DNA of 51,581 nt, from assembly GCA_002701295.1 (NCBI GenBank), contig NZUJ01000105.1, positions 1 to 51,581 of the forward strand. The letters are read 5' to 3'. Each line of letters opens with the position of its first letter. The first letter of the stretch is position 1. This DNA is from Ponticaulis sp. (GTDB taxonomy: Bacteria; Pseudomonadota; Alphaproteobacteria; Caulobacterales; Hyphomonadaceae). Shown one piece after another: positions 17,663 to 26,849 of this stretch. The translations under genes were made by a program, and so were the position numbers. The notes beneath the pieces were generated by a model. That model ran no database searches, was not told where the DNA came from, and saw only the letters and a list, made by a program, of their open reading frames with translations.

Positions 17663-17682
17663 GTTATAACGAGCGTTATAAC
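17663..17682. promoter_or_regulatory. Double GTTATAAC operator of the toxin-antitoxin operon
   Basis: GTTATAAC at 17663-17670 and again at 17675-17682, each a perfect 8-bp palindrome, with 4 bases between. Each also contains a TATAAC that could serve as a -10 element on the minus strand, so antitoxin binding would cover the promoter. Confidence 0.6.
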
Positions 17683-17700
17683 ATGGGTGACAGCAAAGAC

Positions 17701-18069
17701 CTAATCCTCCAACAAACCCAGTTCGCGCTGTTTCTTTTTGGTGAGGCCGCGACCGACAATCACATAGCTGTCGCGGACGTAAGACAGGAGTTCTTCATCC
17801 GACATGGTTTCGTCTGAGGTGCGCTGGATCCAGCTCATGCCGCGTGAGGCAAGGTGGGGCGCGCCCTGCAGGCCGGGTTTCTCTTTCAGAATGTCAAAGC
17901 CCATACGAGACAATTTGAAGGAACATCGACTGAGCGTGCCGGTCTCATCCTGTCCGGCAATGACGTAGACCTTGCCGCCAATTTTCCAGACGTGACTCTC
18001 CCCCCACTGGACCACATGAGTCGAGTGGGGAAGGCTTGCGCAGAAGGCGTTGAAGTCTTCGAGGGTCAT
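17701..18069 (-). CDS. MmcQ/YjbR-family protein
   Basis: 122 residues from the ATG at 18069; the ATG at 18075 would leave no room for the AAGGG site, so the inner start is preferred. The pattern F..FC.SLP.ST..VQWG..HVWKIGGKVYVI, then KLSRMGFDIL, then GMSWIQ, and the C-terminal SYVIVGRGLTKKKQ is that of YjbR-type proteins, which have a DNA-binding-like fold. Function unknown. Confidence 0.85.
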   Translation of the reverse strand: MTLEDFNAFCASLPHSTHVVQWGESHVWKIGGKVYVIAGQDETGTLSRCSFKLSRMGFDILKEKPGLQGAPHLASRGMSWIQRTSDETMSDEELLSYVRDSYVIVGRGLTKKKQRELGLLED

Positions 18070-18101
18070 GGGCATCCCTTTTGTGAATTGATCGCAATCT
18101 T

Positions 18102-18127
18102 GGAACGATCGGCCGCCTGGTCCCGTT
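18102..18127 (+). promoter_or_regulatory. EcfG-type general-stress promoter
   Basis: GGAAC (18102-18106), 17 bases, CGTT (18124-18127): an exact match to the consensus of the alphaproteobacterial general-stress sigma factor EcfG. The start codon of the DUF892 gene is 50 bases downstream. Confidence 0.75.
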
Positions 18128-18177
18128 GATCATGCATAGAAACACACACGCCAATAACCAACGACAAGGAGGATATT

Positions 18178-18672
18178 ATGGCACTCTCAAATCTGAAAGA
18201 TGTCTATGTGGATCAACTGCAGGATGTTTACAGCGCGAACCGTCAGGCGCTTGGTGCAACACAGGCGCTGGCCGCTGCGGCACACCACCCGGAGCTGAAA
18301 GAAGCACTGGACCGCGGCGTAACCGGTATCCGCGAAGGCATGACAGCAATTGAAGGCCTGGTGAAAGAAAACAATGCTGACCCGCGCGGTGAGTTCTGCA
18401 AGGGCATGGAAGGGATTGTCGCCGAGGTGAAGGCGCATGTTCTGGACGCCAATTTTGATGATGCAGACGCCAAGGATGCGATGATCATCACTCAGTATCA
18501 GCGCATGGCCCATTACGGCATTGCCGGTTATGGCTGCTGCACGGCGTTTGCTCGTCGTCTGGGTCTCGATGGACAGGCTGACAAGCTTCAGGACTGTCTG
18601 GATGCCACCTATCATGGTGACAAGGAAATGACGGCTATTGCACTCGGTGAAATCAACCGGGCCGCGGCCTAG
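18178..18672 (+). CDS. DUF892 (YciE/YciF-like) ferritin-like protein
   Basis: 164 residues, all helical. ATG with a strong AAGGAGG. The start LKDVYVDQLQDVYSANRQAL and the following ALAAAAHHPELKEALDRG and MIITQYQRMAHYGIAGYG segments follow the DUF892 four-helix pattern, with Glu/His/Gln residues placed as in diiron-type bundles. Such proteins are typical stress-induced genes; here an EcfG-type promoter sits directly upstream. The function of the family is not settled. Confidence 0.88.
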   Translation: MALSNLKDVYVDQLQDVYSANRQALGATQALAAAAHHPELKEALDRGVTGIREGMTAIEGLVKENNADPRGEFCKGMEGIVAEVKAHVLDANFDDADAKDAMIITQYQRMAHYGIAGYGCCTAFARRLGLDGQADKLQDCLDATYHGDKEMTAIALGEINRAAA

Positions 18673-18686
18673 CCAGGAGAACGCTC

Positions 18687-19133
18687 ATGACCCAACGACC
18701 AACGGATATTGACGTTCTGAACCACGTCACTCGGACGCTGATTGACAGCCTGAAAGGCTATGAGCTCGCCAGCGATATGGTTGAGGGTCATGAAGCGCTT
18801 CAAAACAGCCTGCGGGCACGCGCTGCAGACCGGAAATCACTTATTGGACGTTTTCAGGATGAAGTGCGCAGACAGGGCGGAGAGCCCGAAACATCTTCAG
18901 GCCTGCTTGGACGGGTCCACCGGACCTATGTGAAGATTGCGAGCCTGTTCGACGACGATGTGCACGCGGCGCTCAGTGCGGTGGATGATGGAGAGATCTT
19001 CCTGCTCGACGATATTGAGGACCGGATGAAACTGGACCACTTGTCGGCAGAGACACGAAACCTTCTGAACCTGGCCATGGACTCCGCCATTGATGGAGAC
19101 GCCTTTGCGGGCAGATTGTCGATGGCGTGCTAG
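18687..19133 (+). CDS. DUF2383 (PA2169-like) four-helix-bundle protein
   Basis: 148 residues, helical, 14 bases after the DUF892 gene and therefore in its operon. The pattern LNHVTRTLIDSLKGYELASDM..., RAADRKSLIGRFQDEVRRQGGEPE and SLLG.. to the DDG.. region matches the PA2169-type four-helix bundle. A strong terminator follows. Likely co-induced under stress with its partner. Confidence 0.85.
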   Translation: MTQRPTDIDVLNHVTRTLIDSLKGYELASDMVEGHEALQNSLRARAADRKSLIGRFQDEVRRQGGEPETSSGLLGRVHRTYVKIASLFDDDVHAALSAVDDGEIFLLDDIEDRMKLDHLSAETRNLLNLAMDSAIDGDAFAGRLSMAC

Positions 19134-19161
19134 ACACAGAACAGCACACACAATTGATAAA

Positions 19162-19187
19162 GGCTGGCGAAACTGCCAGCCTTTTTT
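19162..19187. terminator. Intrinsic terminator after the stress operon
   Basis: GGCTGGC (19162-19168) and GCCAGCC (19175-19181) with loop GAAACT, then six T. On the other strand the stem is followed by TTTATC, so it may also stop gltB transcription. Confidence 0.9.
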
Positions 19188-19194
19188 GTGTGGG

Positions 19195-22100
19195 TTATGC
19201 CGTGGCTTCCTGAGCCTCTTCGACCGGGTGGTCGAGCCGGTTGTACATTTCCTTCGGGACGACCTGCCAGAAATGCTGCAGTTCGGTTTCCCACTGATCG
19301 AGGATCATGGAGGCCCGACGCGAATCTGTGCGGGCATAATGTTCTTCGATCATGCCTTTCAGTACGCCTTCCCAATGCGGCATGGTCACCCGATACCAGC
19401 CGATTGAGTCGGCATTGACGACCCGTTCAAACCGGTTGTTCGGATCGTACAGGAAGGCCATGCCGCCTGACATACCGGCGCCGAAATTGTCGCCAACTTC
19501 GCCAAGAATCGCGACCTTGCCACCCGTCATGTATTCGCAGCCATTGGAGCCGCAGCCTTCAATGACAGCGGTCGCGCCCGAGTTCCGGACGGCGAAACGC
19601 TCGGCCGCCTGACCTGCGGCGTAGAGTGCGCCAGACGTCGCGCCATAAAGACAGGTATTGCCAATGATGGTGTTGTCGTGGGCGTCCATCAGCAGGTGCG
19701 CAAACGGTCGCAGAATAATGGTCGCACCAGACAGGCCCTTGCCGACATAGTCGTTGGAGTCGCCAGTGACTTCGAGGGTGAGACCCTTGACGGCAAACGC
19801 GCCGAGGGACTGACCAGCCGAACCACGGAGCGAAATCCACAGACGGTGTTCGGGCAGCTCATTCTCTTTGAACTTGCGAACAATCTCAGATGACGCCCGT
19901 GTGCCGATCGCGCGCTGAACGTTTTTCACGCCATATGCGAGCTGCATCTTCTCACCGCGCTCGAAGAAGGGCTGTGCGTCGCGGAGGATCTGGTGATCCA
20001 GCGTCTCGGCCACTTCATTGCGGTGTGTTGGTTTGTAGGTGATCGGCTTTGTCTGTTCGACCTTGACCAGAAGTGGGTTGAGATCGAGGTCATCAAGGTG
20101 TGCCGCACCACGGGAAACCTGGCTGAGGAGGTCTGTCCGCCCGATGACCTCATCGAGACTTGTGAAGCCAAGCTCGGCAAGGATCTCGCGGACTTCCTCG
20201 GCAATGAAGCTCATCAGATTGACGACCTTCTCTGGTGTGCCAGTGAATTTGGCGCGGAGTTCAGGGTCCTGTGTACAGACGCCAACAGGGCAAGTGTTCG
20301 AGTGGCACTGACGCACCATGATGCAGCCCATGGCGACCAGAGACGCCGTGCCGATACCGTATTCCTCAGCACCCAGCATGGCCGCCATGACGATGTCACG
20401 GCCTGTACGCAGACCACCATCGGTCCGGAGGGTCACGTTATCGCGCAGATTGTTGAGCGAGAGCACCTGATGGGCTTCGGCCAGGCCAATTTCCCACGGC
20501 AGACCTGCGAACTTGATCGAGGTTTGTGGCGACGCACCCGTGCCGCCAACATTGCCCGCAATCAGGATGATGTCAGCTTTCGCCTTGGCGACACCGGCCG
20601 CAATTGTCCCGACGCCGGAACGGGCGACAAGCTTCACGCAGACACGCGCAATCGGGTTTATCTGTTTCAGGTCGTAGATGAGCTGAGCAAGGTCCTCGAT
20701 TGAATAGATGTCATGGTGTGGTGGTGGCGAAATGAGGGTCACGCCCGGCGTTGAGTTCCGGAAACGGGCGATCATTTCGGTGACTTTGAAGCCCGGAAGC
20801 TGTCCGCCTTCACCCGGTTTTGCGCCCTGAGCGACCTTGATTTCCACCTCACGGCATTCGTTGAGGTATTCAGCTGTCACGCCGAACCGGCCCGAAGCGA
20901 CCTGCTTGACGGCAGAGTTCGGGTTGTCGCCGTTTGGCAGCGGCTTGTAGCGGCTGCGATCCTCACCGCCCTCACCAGACACGGACTTTGCGCCGATCCG
21001 GTTCATGGCAATGTTGAGCGCGCCATGGGCTTCTGGTGACAGAGCGCCAAGGGACATGCCCGGTGTGAGGAAGCGTTTGCGGATTTCGTTGATAGACTGG
21101 ACTTCATCAAGCGGGACAGCGCGGCCGCCCGGTTTGAAATCCATAAGGTCACGCAACTGGACGGGCTCCTGATCCCGCAGAGACTGAGAGTACGCCTTGA
21201 AGCGGGAATAGCTGCCCGTGTCGCAAGCCGACTGGAGCTTGTGAATGAGGTTGGCATCAAGCGCGTGGCGCTCGCCATTCCGGCGGATGCGATAGAAGCC
21301 ACCAATCGGAAGTGCCACCACTTCCTCATCGAAGGCTTTGGTGTGGATTTCGACAGATTTGTGCTCGAGACCCGCAAGACCAATGCCGGAAATACGGCTT
21401 GTCATACCCGGGAAGTATTCCGCCACCAGCGCGCGGGAGAGGCCCAGTGCCTCGAAGTTGTAACCGCCGCGATAGGAAGAGATGACCGAGATACCCATTT
21501 TGGACAGGATCTTGAGTAGACCCGCCTCGATGGCTTCCTTGAAGCGTCTGGCACACTCGTTCAGCGTGAGATCGCCGAACAGGCCTTTGGCATGACGTTC
21601 TGCGATACAGTCCTGCGCCAGATAAGCATTCACACAGGTTGCGCCAACGCCAACCAGAACCGCGAAATAATGCGTGTCCATACATTCAGCTGAGCGAACC
21701 GTGATGGAGCAGAATGAGCGAAGCCCCTGCGATACGAGGTGTGACTGGACCGCACTTGCCGCGAGGATCATCGGGCAGGCGATTTTTGATCCGTTCTGGT
21801 GTTCATCGGTGAGGATGATGTGTTCATGGCCAGAACGGACGGCGTCCTCAGCTTCCTGCTGAATACGGTCGAGGCAGGCGCGAAGCGTATCCCCCTGATG
21901 TGCGTTCGCTTCCGGGATGTCGAAGGTACAATCGATCTTGCAAGACCGGTCGCCCAGCATCTCGTTAAAGCGTTCATACATGCCATTGGTCAGCACAGGG
22001 CTTTCCAGCATGAACACATCTGTCTGGGTTTCGTCGGACGCCAGAATATTGCCGAGGTTTTTGAAGCGAGTCTTCAGCGACATGACCCGGTCTTCCCGAA

Positions 22101-23721
22101 GCGGGTCGATCGGTGGGTTGGTCACCTGAGAGAAGTTCTGACGGAAGAAATGCGAAAGCGGTCGATACGTGTTCGAGATCACCGCAGGCGGTGCATCATC
22201 GCCCATAGAGCCGATGGCTTCCTTGCCGGTCTCGATCATCGGCGCGAGGATGAGCTCCATATCTTCCATGGTGAAGCCCGCAGCGAGCTTGCGCTGGCGC
22301 ATTTCATCACCCGGAACCGTGGACGGCTCTTCGCCCGGTCCGATTATAGGTTCGAGTTCTTTGACGTTCTCGAGCCATTCCAGATACGGGTGTTTGTTGG
22401 CGAGGCGTTCAACGATTTCGCGGTGTTCATAGAACTTGTTTTCCTGAATATCGGCCGCGATCATGCCGCCAGGACGAACCCGGCCCTTGCGGACGATGGT
22501 GTCTTCTTCGAGCGGACACATGCCTGATTCAGAGCCGACTGCGAGGATGTTATCCTGCGTGAGCGCGTAGCGCATCGGACGCAGGCCATTCCGGTCGAGA
22601 CCGGCAATCGCCCAGCGGCCATCAAACGCGGCGATTGCGGCCGGGCCATCCCATGGCTCCATGACCGAGTTACAATAGCTGTAAAGCGCGGCATGGCTGT
22701 CAGGCATGATGGAGTCACGCTTGGACCAGGCTTCCGGCATGAGGAGGGCTTTGGTCATCGGCGCGGAGCGACCAGCCTTGACCAGAATTTCAAAGACGGA
22801 GTCGAGCGCAGCAGAGTCAGAAGAGCCCGCCTGAATGACGGGTTTGAGGTCTGCAGCATGGCCTTCAAAAGCATCGGCCACCATGCGGATTTCATGGCTT
22901 TTCATCCAGTTCGTATTGCCGCGAACCGTGTTGATCTCACCATTATGGGCCAGCATGCGGAATGGCTGAGCCAGCCACCATTGCGGGAAGGTGTTGGTTG
23001 AATAGCGCTGGTGATAGATCGCCACTGCGGAGACGAAGCGCTCATCCTTGAGGTCTGGATAGAAGTTGTCGATGTCCTCAGCCAAGAACATGCCTTTATA
23101 GATCAGATTCCGTTGTGACAGCGAACAGACATAGAAAGACGGAATACTGGCTTCGCGCGCGCGACGTTCAATGCGGCGGCGGCAGATATACAGCGCACGC
23201 TCCAGATCCGGGCGATCACGGCCTTGCGGGTCATAGAACAGGACTTGTTCGATCTCAGGGCGTGTGTCGTTCGCTTTCTGACCGATCACGTTCGGATCGA
23301 TTGGTGGCTGACGCCAGCCATAGATGTAGAATCCAAAGCGGAGGATTTCTGCCTCGACGATTGTCCGGGCGGCTTCCTGAGCGGTGAGATCTGTACGCGG
23401 CAGGAAAATCTGGCCAACGCAGATTGGCGCGCGGCTCGGATCATGACCGGTGCGGGCAACCTGTTCCTTGAAGAAGTCCTGCGGGACATCGACACGAATG
23501 CCTGCACCATCGCCGGTTTTGCCGTCGGCATCGACCGCGCCGCGGTGATAGACGGCCTTGAGCGCACGAACACCCATTTCAACGATTTCCCGGCGCGGCG
23601 TACCATCAAGCGCGGCAATCAGGCCAACGCCGCAGGAGTCGCGTTCGTCTTCCGGGTTGTAGGCGTTTGCGTCGATGAGTTTCTGACGCTCTTCAAGATA
23701 TTTATCGATGGAGTTTGTCAT
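19195..23721 (-). CDS. gltB: Glutamate synthase large subunit
   Basis: 1508 residues, full length. Makes glutamate from glutamine and 2-oxoglutarate with the small subunit. A 29-residue propeptide precedes the catalytic Cys30 (RDSCGVG), which is freed by processing for the class II amidotransferase domain. Then come the central domain, the FMN/2-oxoglutarate domain (e.g. GVGTIAAGVAKAKAD), the 3Fe-4S motif CIMVRQCHSNTCPVGVC, and the C-terminal beta-helix with repeated G-rich turns. The GFA gene ends 1 base before its start and gltD lies beyond that, so all three are one operon. Confidence 0.97.
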   Translation of the reverse strand: MTNSIDKYLEERQKLIDANAYNPEDERDSCGVGLIAALDGTPRREIVEMGVRALKAVYHRGAVDADGKTGDGAGIRVDVPQDFFKEQVARTGHDPSRAPICVGQIFLPRTDLTAQEAARTIVEAEILRFGFYIYGWRQPPIDPNVIGQKANDTRPEIEQVLFYDPQGRDRPDLERALYICRRRIERRAREASIPSFYVCSLSQRNLIYKGMFLAEDIDNFYPDLKDERFVSAVAIYHQRYSTNTFPQWWLAQPFRMLAHNGEINTVRGNTNWMKSHEIRMVADAFEGHAADLKPVIQAGSSDSAALDSVFEILVKAGRSAPMTKALLMPEAWSKRDSIMPDSHAALYSYCNSVMEPWDGPAAIAAFDGRWAIAGLDRNGLRPMRYALTQDNILAVGSESGMCPLEEDTIVRKGRVRPGGMIAADIQENKFYEHREIVERLANKHPYLEWLENVKELEPIIGPGEEPSTVPGDEMRQRKLAAGFTMEDMELILAPMIETGKEAIGSMGDDAPPAVISNTYRPLSHFFRQNFSQVTNPPIDPLREDRVMSLKTRFKNLGNILASDETQTDVFMLESPVLTNGMYERFNEMLGDRSCKIDCTFDIPEANAHQGDTLRACLDRIQQEAEDAVRSGHEHIILTDEHQNGSKIACPMILAASAVQSHLVSQGLRSFCSITVRSAECMDTHYFAVLVGVGATCVNAYLAQDCIAERHAKGLFGDLTLNECARRFKEAIEAGLLKILSKMGISVISSYRGGYNFEALGLSRALVAEYFPGMTSRISGIGLAGLEHKSVEIHTKAFDEEVVALPIGGFYRIRRNGERHALDANLIHKLQSACDTGSYSRFKAYSQSLRDQEPVQLRDLMDFKPGGRAVPLDEVQSINEIRKRFLTPGMSLGALSPEAHGALNIAMNRIGAKSVSGEGGEDRSRYKPLPNGDNPNSAVKQVASGRFGVTAEYLNECREVEIKVAQGAKPGEGGQLPGFKVTEMIARFRNSTPGVTLISPPPHHDIYSIEDLAQLIYDLKQINPIARVCVKLVARSGVGTIAAGVAKAKADIILIAGNVGGTGASPQTSIKFAGLPWEIGLAEAHQVLSLNNLRDNVTLRTDGGLRTGRDIVMAAMLGAEEYGIGTASLVAMGCIMVRQCHSNTCPVGVCTQDPELRAKFTGTPEKVVNLMSFIAEEVREILAELGFTSLDEVIGRTDLLSQVSRGAAHLDDLDLNPLLVKVEQTKPITYKPTHRNEVAETLDHQILRDAQPFFERGEKMQLAYGVKNVQRAIGTRASSEIVRKFKENELPEHRLWISLRGSAGQSLGAFAVKGLTLEVTGDSNDYVGKGLSGATIILRPFAHLLMDAHDNTIIGNTCLYGATSGALYAAGQAAERFAVRNSGATAVIEGCGSNGCEYMTGGKVAILGEVGDNFGAGMSGGMAFLYDPNNRFERVVNADSIGWYRVTMPHWEGVLKGMIEEHYARTDSRRASMILDQWETELQHFWQVVPKEMYNRLDHPVEEAQEATA

Positions 23722-23722
23722 A

Positions 23723-24160
23723 TCAGGATTGGCCTTCCATTGAGGCTTTGAAGGCGGCCATGGCCTCTTCGCCAGTAAGACGAGGGTGGTCGCCTGCTAA
23801 TTCATAATATCCGGGCTTTTCGTCGATGAAGATTTCCTGCTTCATCACTTCGGTGCCGGTGAGGTTAAGTGCGCCTGCTGCCACGGCCCAGAAATCCGAT
23901 TGTTCTGTCAGCTTGTAGAACAGGCTGGACCCGCAATTCGAACAGAAACCGCGCTTTGCCCAGGGTGAACTGTCATACCAGGACAGGGTGGTTTCCGAGT
24001 CGAAGCTGATCTGCGTTTCAGACACGCTGGCACCGATGAAGGCGCTGCCACTCCAGTGCTGACACATGGAACAGTGACACGCATCCACATGATCGATGTG
24101 GGCAGCAATCTCAAACGACACACGGCCGCAAAGACATTGTCCGTGAATAGTGTCAGACAT
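23723..24160 (-). CDS. GFA-family (formaldehyde-activating-like) protein
   Basis: 145 residues with the zinc-site pattern of the family: GQCLCGRVSF, then CHCSMCQHWSG, then CSNCGSSLFY. The family is named after glutathione-dependent formaldehyde-activating enzyme, but most members have no proven activity. It lies between gltD (3 bases away) and gltB (1 base away), an unusual place, so it is transcribed with glutamate synthase. Another GFA gene lies at 42518-42868. Confidence 0.88.
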   Translation of the reverse strand: MSDTIHGQCLCGRVSFEIAAHIDHVDACHCSMCQHWSGSAFIGASVSETQISFDSETTLSWYDSSPWAKRGFCSNCGSSLFYKLTEQSDFWAVAAGALNLTGTEVMKQEIFIDEKPGYYELAGDHPRLTGEEAMAAFKASMEGQS

Positions 24161-24163
24161 GGT

Positions 24164-25609
24164 CTACTCCGCAGCGATGCTGGACGCGTCGGCCTTGGCC
24201 TTCAGATAGGTGTGAATGCTCTCAGCTGCGTCGCGTCCGTCCTTGATGGCCCAGACGACGAGTGACGCACCGCGAACAATATCGCCAACCGCAAACACGC
24301 CATCCATGCTGGTCATCATGGAGCTGTAGTCCACACGGACCGCGCCCCAGCGATTGACGGTCAGCTGGTTCTCATCGAACAGGATTGGCAGGTCTTCCGG
24401 ATCAAAGCCGAGGGCCTGAATGACCATATCGGCTTCGACAACGAATTCAGAGCCTGGAACCTCTTCAGGTGCCTGACGACCAGAGGCATCGGGCAGGCCG
24501 AGACGCATACGCATGGCTTTCACGCCAGACGCCGTGCCGCCCGTGTCGACAATGGCTTTCGGAGAGGCGAGCCATTCGAATTTAACGCCTTCTTCTTCGG
24601 CATTGGCGACTTCGCGCTGGGAGCCCGGCATGTTTTCTCGGTTCCGGCGATAAAGACAGGTGACTGCTGATGCACCCTGACGAATGGCTGTGCGGACACA
24701 GTCCATGGCCGTGTCGCCGCCACCGATGACGACGACTTTCTTGCCAGCTGCGTTCAGCTCACCAGAGTCATAAGCGGGCACCGCGTCGCCAAGGTTCTTT
24801 TTGTTCGAGGCTGTAAGATAAGACAGCGCCGGGAAAACGCCTGTGGCGCCTGCGCCAGGAGCGTTGAGCTTTTTCGCGTCGTAAACACCCGTCGCGATGA
24901 GGACGGAGTCGTGTTTCGCGCGAAGGTCCTGGAAGGTGATGTCCTTGCCGACATTGCAGTTCATGACGAACTCAATGCCTGAATCGCGCAGGCGCTGGGC
25001 GCGGCGTTCGACGACGTCTTTTTCGAGCTTAAAGCCCGGGATGCCGTAGACGAGAAGGCCGCCAACACGATCATACCGGTCATAGACGGTGATCTTATAG
25101 CCTTTGCGGCGAAGTTGTTCGGCAGCAGCGAGTCCACCCGGGCCTGCGCCGATAATGCCAACGCTTTGATTACGTTCGCGCGGGGGCTTGATCGGCTGGA
25201 CCCAGCCATTTTCCCAGGCCGTGTCGGTGATGTACTTCTCAACCGCGCCAATGGTGACTGTGCCATGACCGGATTGTTCGATCACGCAATTGCCTTCGCA
25301 AAGTCGATCCTGCGGGCAGATGCGGCCGCAAATTTCCGGCATGTTGTTTGTCGCAGAAGAAACTTCATAAGCCTCCTGCAGACGATCATTTGCCGTAAGC
25401 ATGAGCCAGTCCGGAATGTTGTTCCCGAGTGGGCAGTGTTGCTGACAGAAAGGAACGCCACACTGAGAGCAACGGCTCGCCTGAGCTTCAGCTTTTTCAG
25501 CGATGTATTCACGATAGATTTCGTGGAAATCGTCTGACCGATCGGCTGCGCTACGTTTTTCGGGTGGCGCCTGTTCGGTCGAGACGAATTTTAGCATCCG
25601 TGTCGACAT
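24164..25609 (-). CDS. gltD: Glutamate synthase small subunit
   Basis: 481 residues, full length. The N-terminal domain holds the iron-sulfur cysteines (CSQCGVPFCQQHCPLGNNIPDW, CGRICPQDRLCEGNC). Two nucleotide-binding motifs follow: GIIGAGPGGLAAAEQL for FAD and VVVIGGGDTAMDC for NADPH. It feeds electrons from NADPH to gltB. Start ATG with AGGAGAG upstream. First gene of gltD-GFA-gltB; the upstream gap contains an AT-rich dyad island. Confidence 0.97.
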   Translation of the reverse strand: MSTRMLKFVSTEQAPPEKRSAADRSDDFHEIYREYIAEKAEAQASRCSQCGVPFCQQHCPLGNNIPDWLMLTANDRLQEAYEVSSATNNMPEICGRICPQDRLCEGNCVIEQSGHGTVTIGAVEKYITDTAWENGWVQPIKPPRERNQSVGIIGAGPGGLAAAEQLRRKGYKITVYDRYDRVGGLLVYGIPGFKLEKDVVERRAQRLRDSGIEFVMNCNVGKDITFQDLRAKHDSVLIATGVYDAKKLNAPGAGATGVFPALSYLTASNKKNLGDAVPAYDSGELNAAGKKVVVIGGGDTAMDCVRTAIRQGASAVTCLYRRNRENMPGSQREVANAEEEGVKFEWLASPKAIVDTGGTASGVKAMRMRLGLPDASGRQAPEEVPGSEFVVEADMVIQALGFDPEDLPILFDENQLTVNRWGAVRVDYSSMMTSMDGVFAVGDIVRGASLVVWAIKDGRDAAESIHTYLKAKADASSIAAE

Positions 25610-25962
25610 AAAGCTCTCCTAGAGTTGAGCCTTGTTTTAGGAGGCGAAACTGGTGCGCGCAAGAAAATTATTTCCACTATATATCAAAACGATATACATA
25701 TGAGGTAAATATTTTCGTGATTATAATCAATTTTGTGATTTTGAGTTTTATTATATATCGTAATGATATTTATGTTCAGTGCGCATGCTGTAGGAAAGTT
25801 CTGAGAACAAGTTCCGTGCCTGATGCTTGCAGGAGCGTCGCTCTGCGACAACTGCCCACAAGCTTTCATCGCTCCCGCCGGCGCCATCTTTCGCTTTGCT
25901 GATGTTCAAAACGCGGTTAGTCAGAAGAGGCGTGGGAAAATCATGACAGAACAGGGGCGCTG
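25610..25962. other. Gene-free gap with AT-rich, dyad-rich island
   Basis: 353 bases between gltD (minus) and uppP (plus) without a credible gene. Bases 25681-25780 hold about 21 G or C, against a GC-rich surrounding. In it are TATATC-N5-GATATA (25680-25696), TGATTATAATCA (25718-25729) and TATATC-N5-GATATT (25754-25770). The two TATATC sites are 74 bases apart centre to centre, about seven helical turns. Likely the control region of gltD and perhaps uppP. Confidence 0.6.
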
Positions 25963-26823
25963 ATGTCTATTCTTCAGCTTATACTGATTTCGCTGATACA
26001 GGGCGTAACCGAATGGTTGCCCATATCTTCATCAGGTCATGTGCTTCTGGCATCAGATTTCTTCGGATTTGCGGCTCGTGATGAGCTGTTGATCAACGCC
26101 ATGGCGCATGTTGGTACTTTGCTCGCCGTGCTGCTCTATTTCTGGAAAGATGTCTGGCGGGCCGTCATGGGTGGATTTGAACTTGTGGCTCTGCCGGTCA
26201 GCAAAAAGCCGATGTCTGATGATGGACGCCTGGCCATGCTGATCCTTCTGTCCATGCCGATCACGCTGGCGATTGTGGGCGGCTTTGAAATTCTGGCGCC
26301 AGACGCGGTAAAAGAGGGGCTGCGCGGACCGCTGACTGTTGCGGCAACAACGCTGATTTTCGGCCTGGCGCTCTGGTGGGCTGATGTGAAGGGCGCACAG
26401 TCCGGAAAGATCGAGACGATGTCGCCCTTGCATGCTGTTCTGATCGGGGCAACGCAGGCGATTGCTGCGCTTCTGCCGGGCACAAGCCGGTCGGGCATTA
26501 CCATGACCGCCGCACGCTGGTTTGGTTATGAGCGGACGGAAGCCGCACGCTTTTCCATGCTGATTGGTGCGCCCATACTTGCCGCGACAGGGGCATATGC
26601 GGTTCTGGAGTTCATGACTGCTGAAGAGGCGGACGGTCTGGCAACGCTGTCGGATGGTTTGCTTGTGGCGGGGTTGTCTTTCGTGTCGGGCATTGCATCT
26701 ATCTGGGCTCTGATGAAGCTGCTTGAGAAGATCAGCTTCCTGCCATTTGTGATCTATCGGATCATTCTGGCGGTGCTGTTGGTTCTTGCATCGCCGTTCG
26801 CTCTGGGGTGGATTGGCGGGTAA
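25963..26823 (+). CDS. uppP: Undecaprenyl-diphosphate phosphatase
   Basis: 286 residues, about eight membrane segments. The catalytic motifs are intact: EWLPISSSGH (17-26) and PGTSRSG (172-178). Recycles undecaprenyl diphosphate to the monophosphate carrier for peptidoglycan synthesis, in the inner membrane. AGGGG precedes the ATG. In related bacteria it often sits beside an NDUFA9-like gene and gltDB; here the NDUFA9-like gene is 4.4 kb away with accessory genes between. Confidence 0.95.
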   Translation: MSILQLILISLIQGVTEWLPISSSGHVLLASDFFGFAARDELLINAMAHVGTLLAVLLYFWKDVWRAVMGGFELVALPVSKKPMSDDGRLAMLILLSMPITLAIVGGFEILAPDAVKEGLRGPLTVAATTLIFGLALWWADVKGAQSGKIETMSPLHAVLIGATQAIAALLPGTSRSGITMTAARWFGYERTEAARFSMLIGAPILAATGAYAVLEFMTAEEADGLATLSDGLLVAGLSFVSGIASIWALMKLLEKISFLPFVIYRIILAVLLVLASPFALGWIGG

Positions 26824-26849
26824 CTGACGCCTGATCCAAGAGGGGTTTC

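Noticed and set aside
19993-20703. Open frames antisense to gltB
   Set aside because: Shadows of a long conserved gene on the opposite strand.
25684-25902. Short open frames in the gltD-uppP gap on both strands
   Set aside because: They lie over the AT-rich island, have odd composition, and no ribosome sites.
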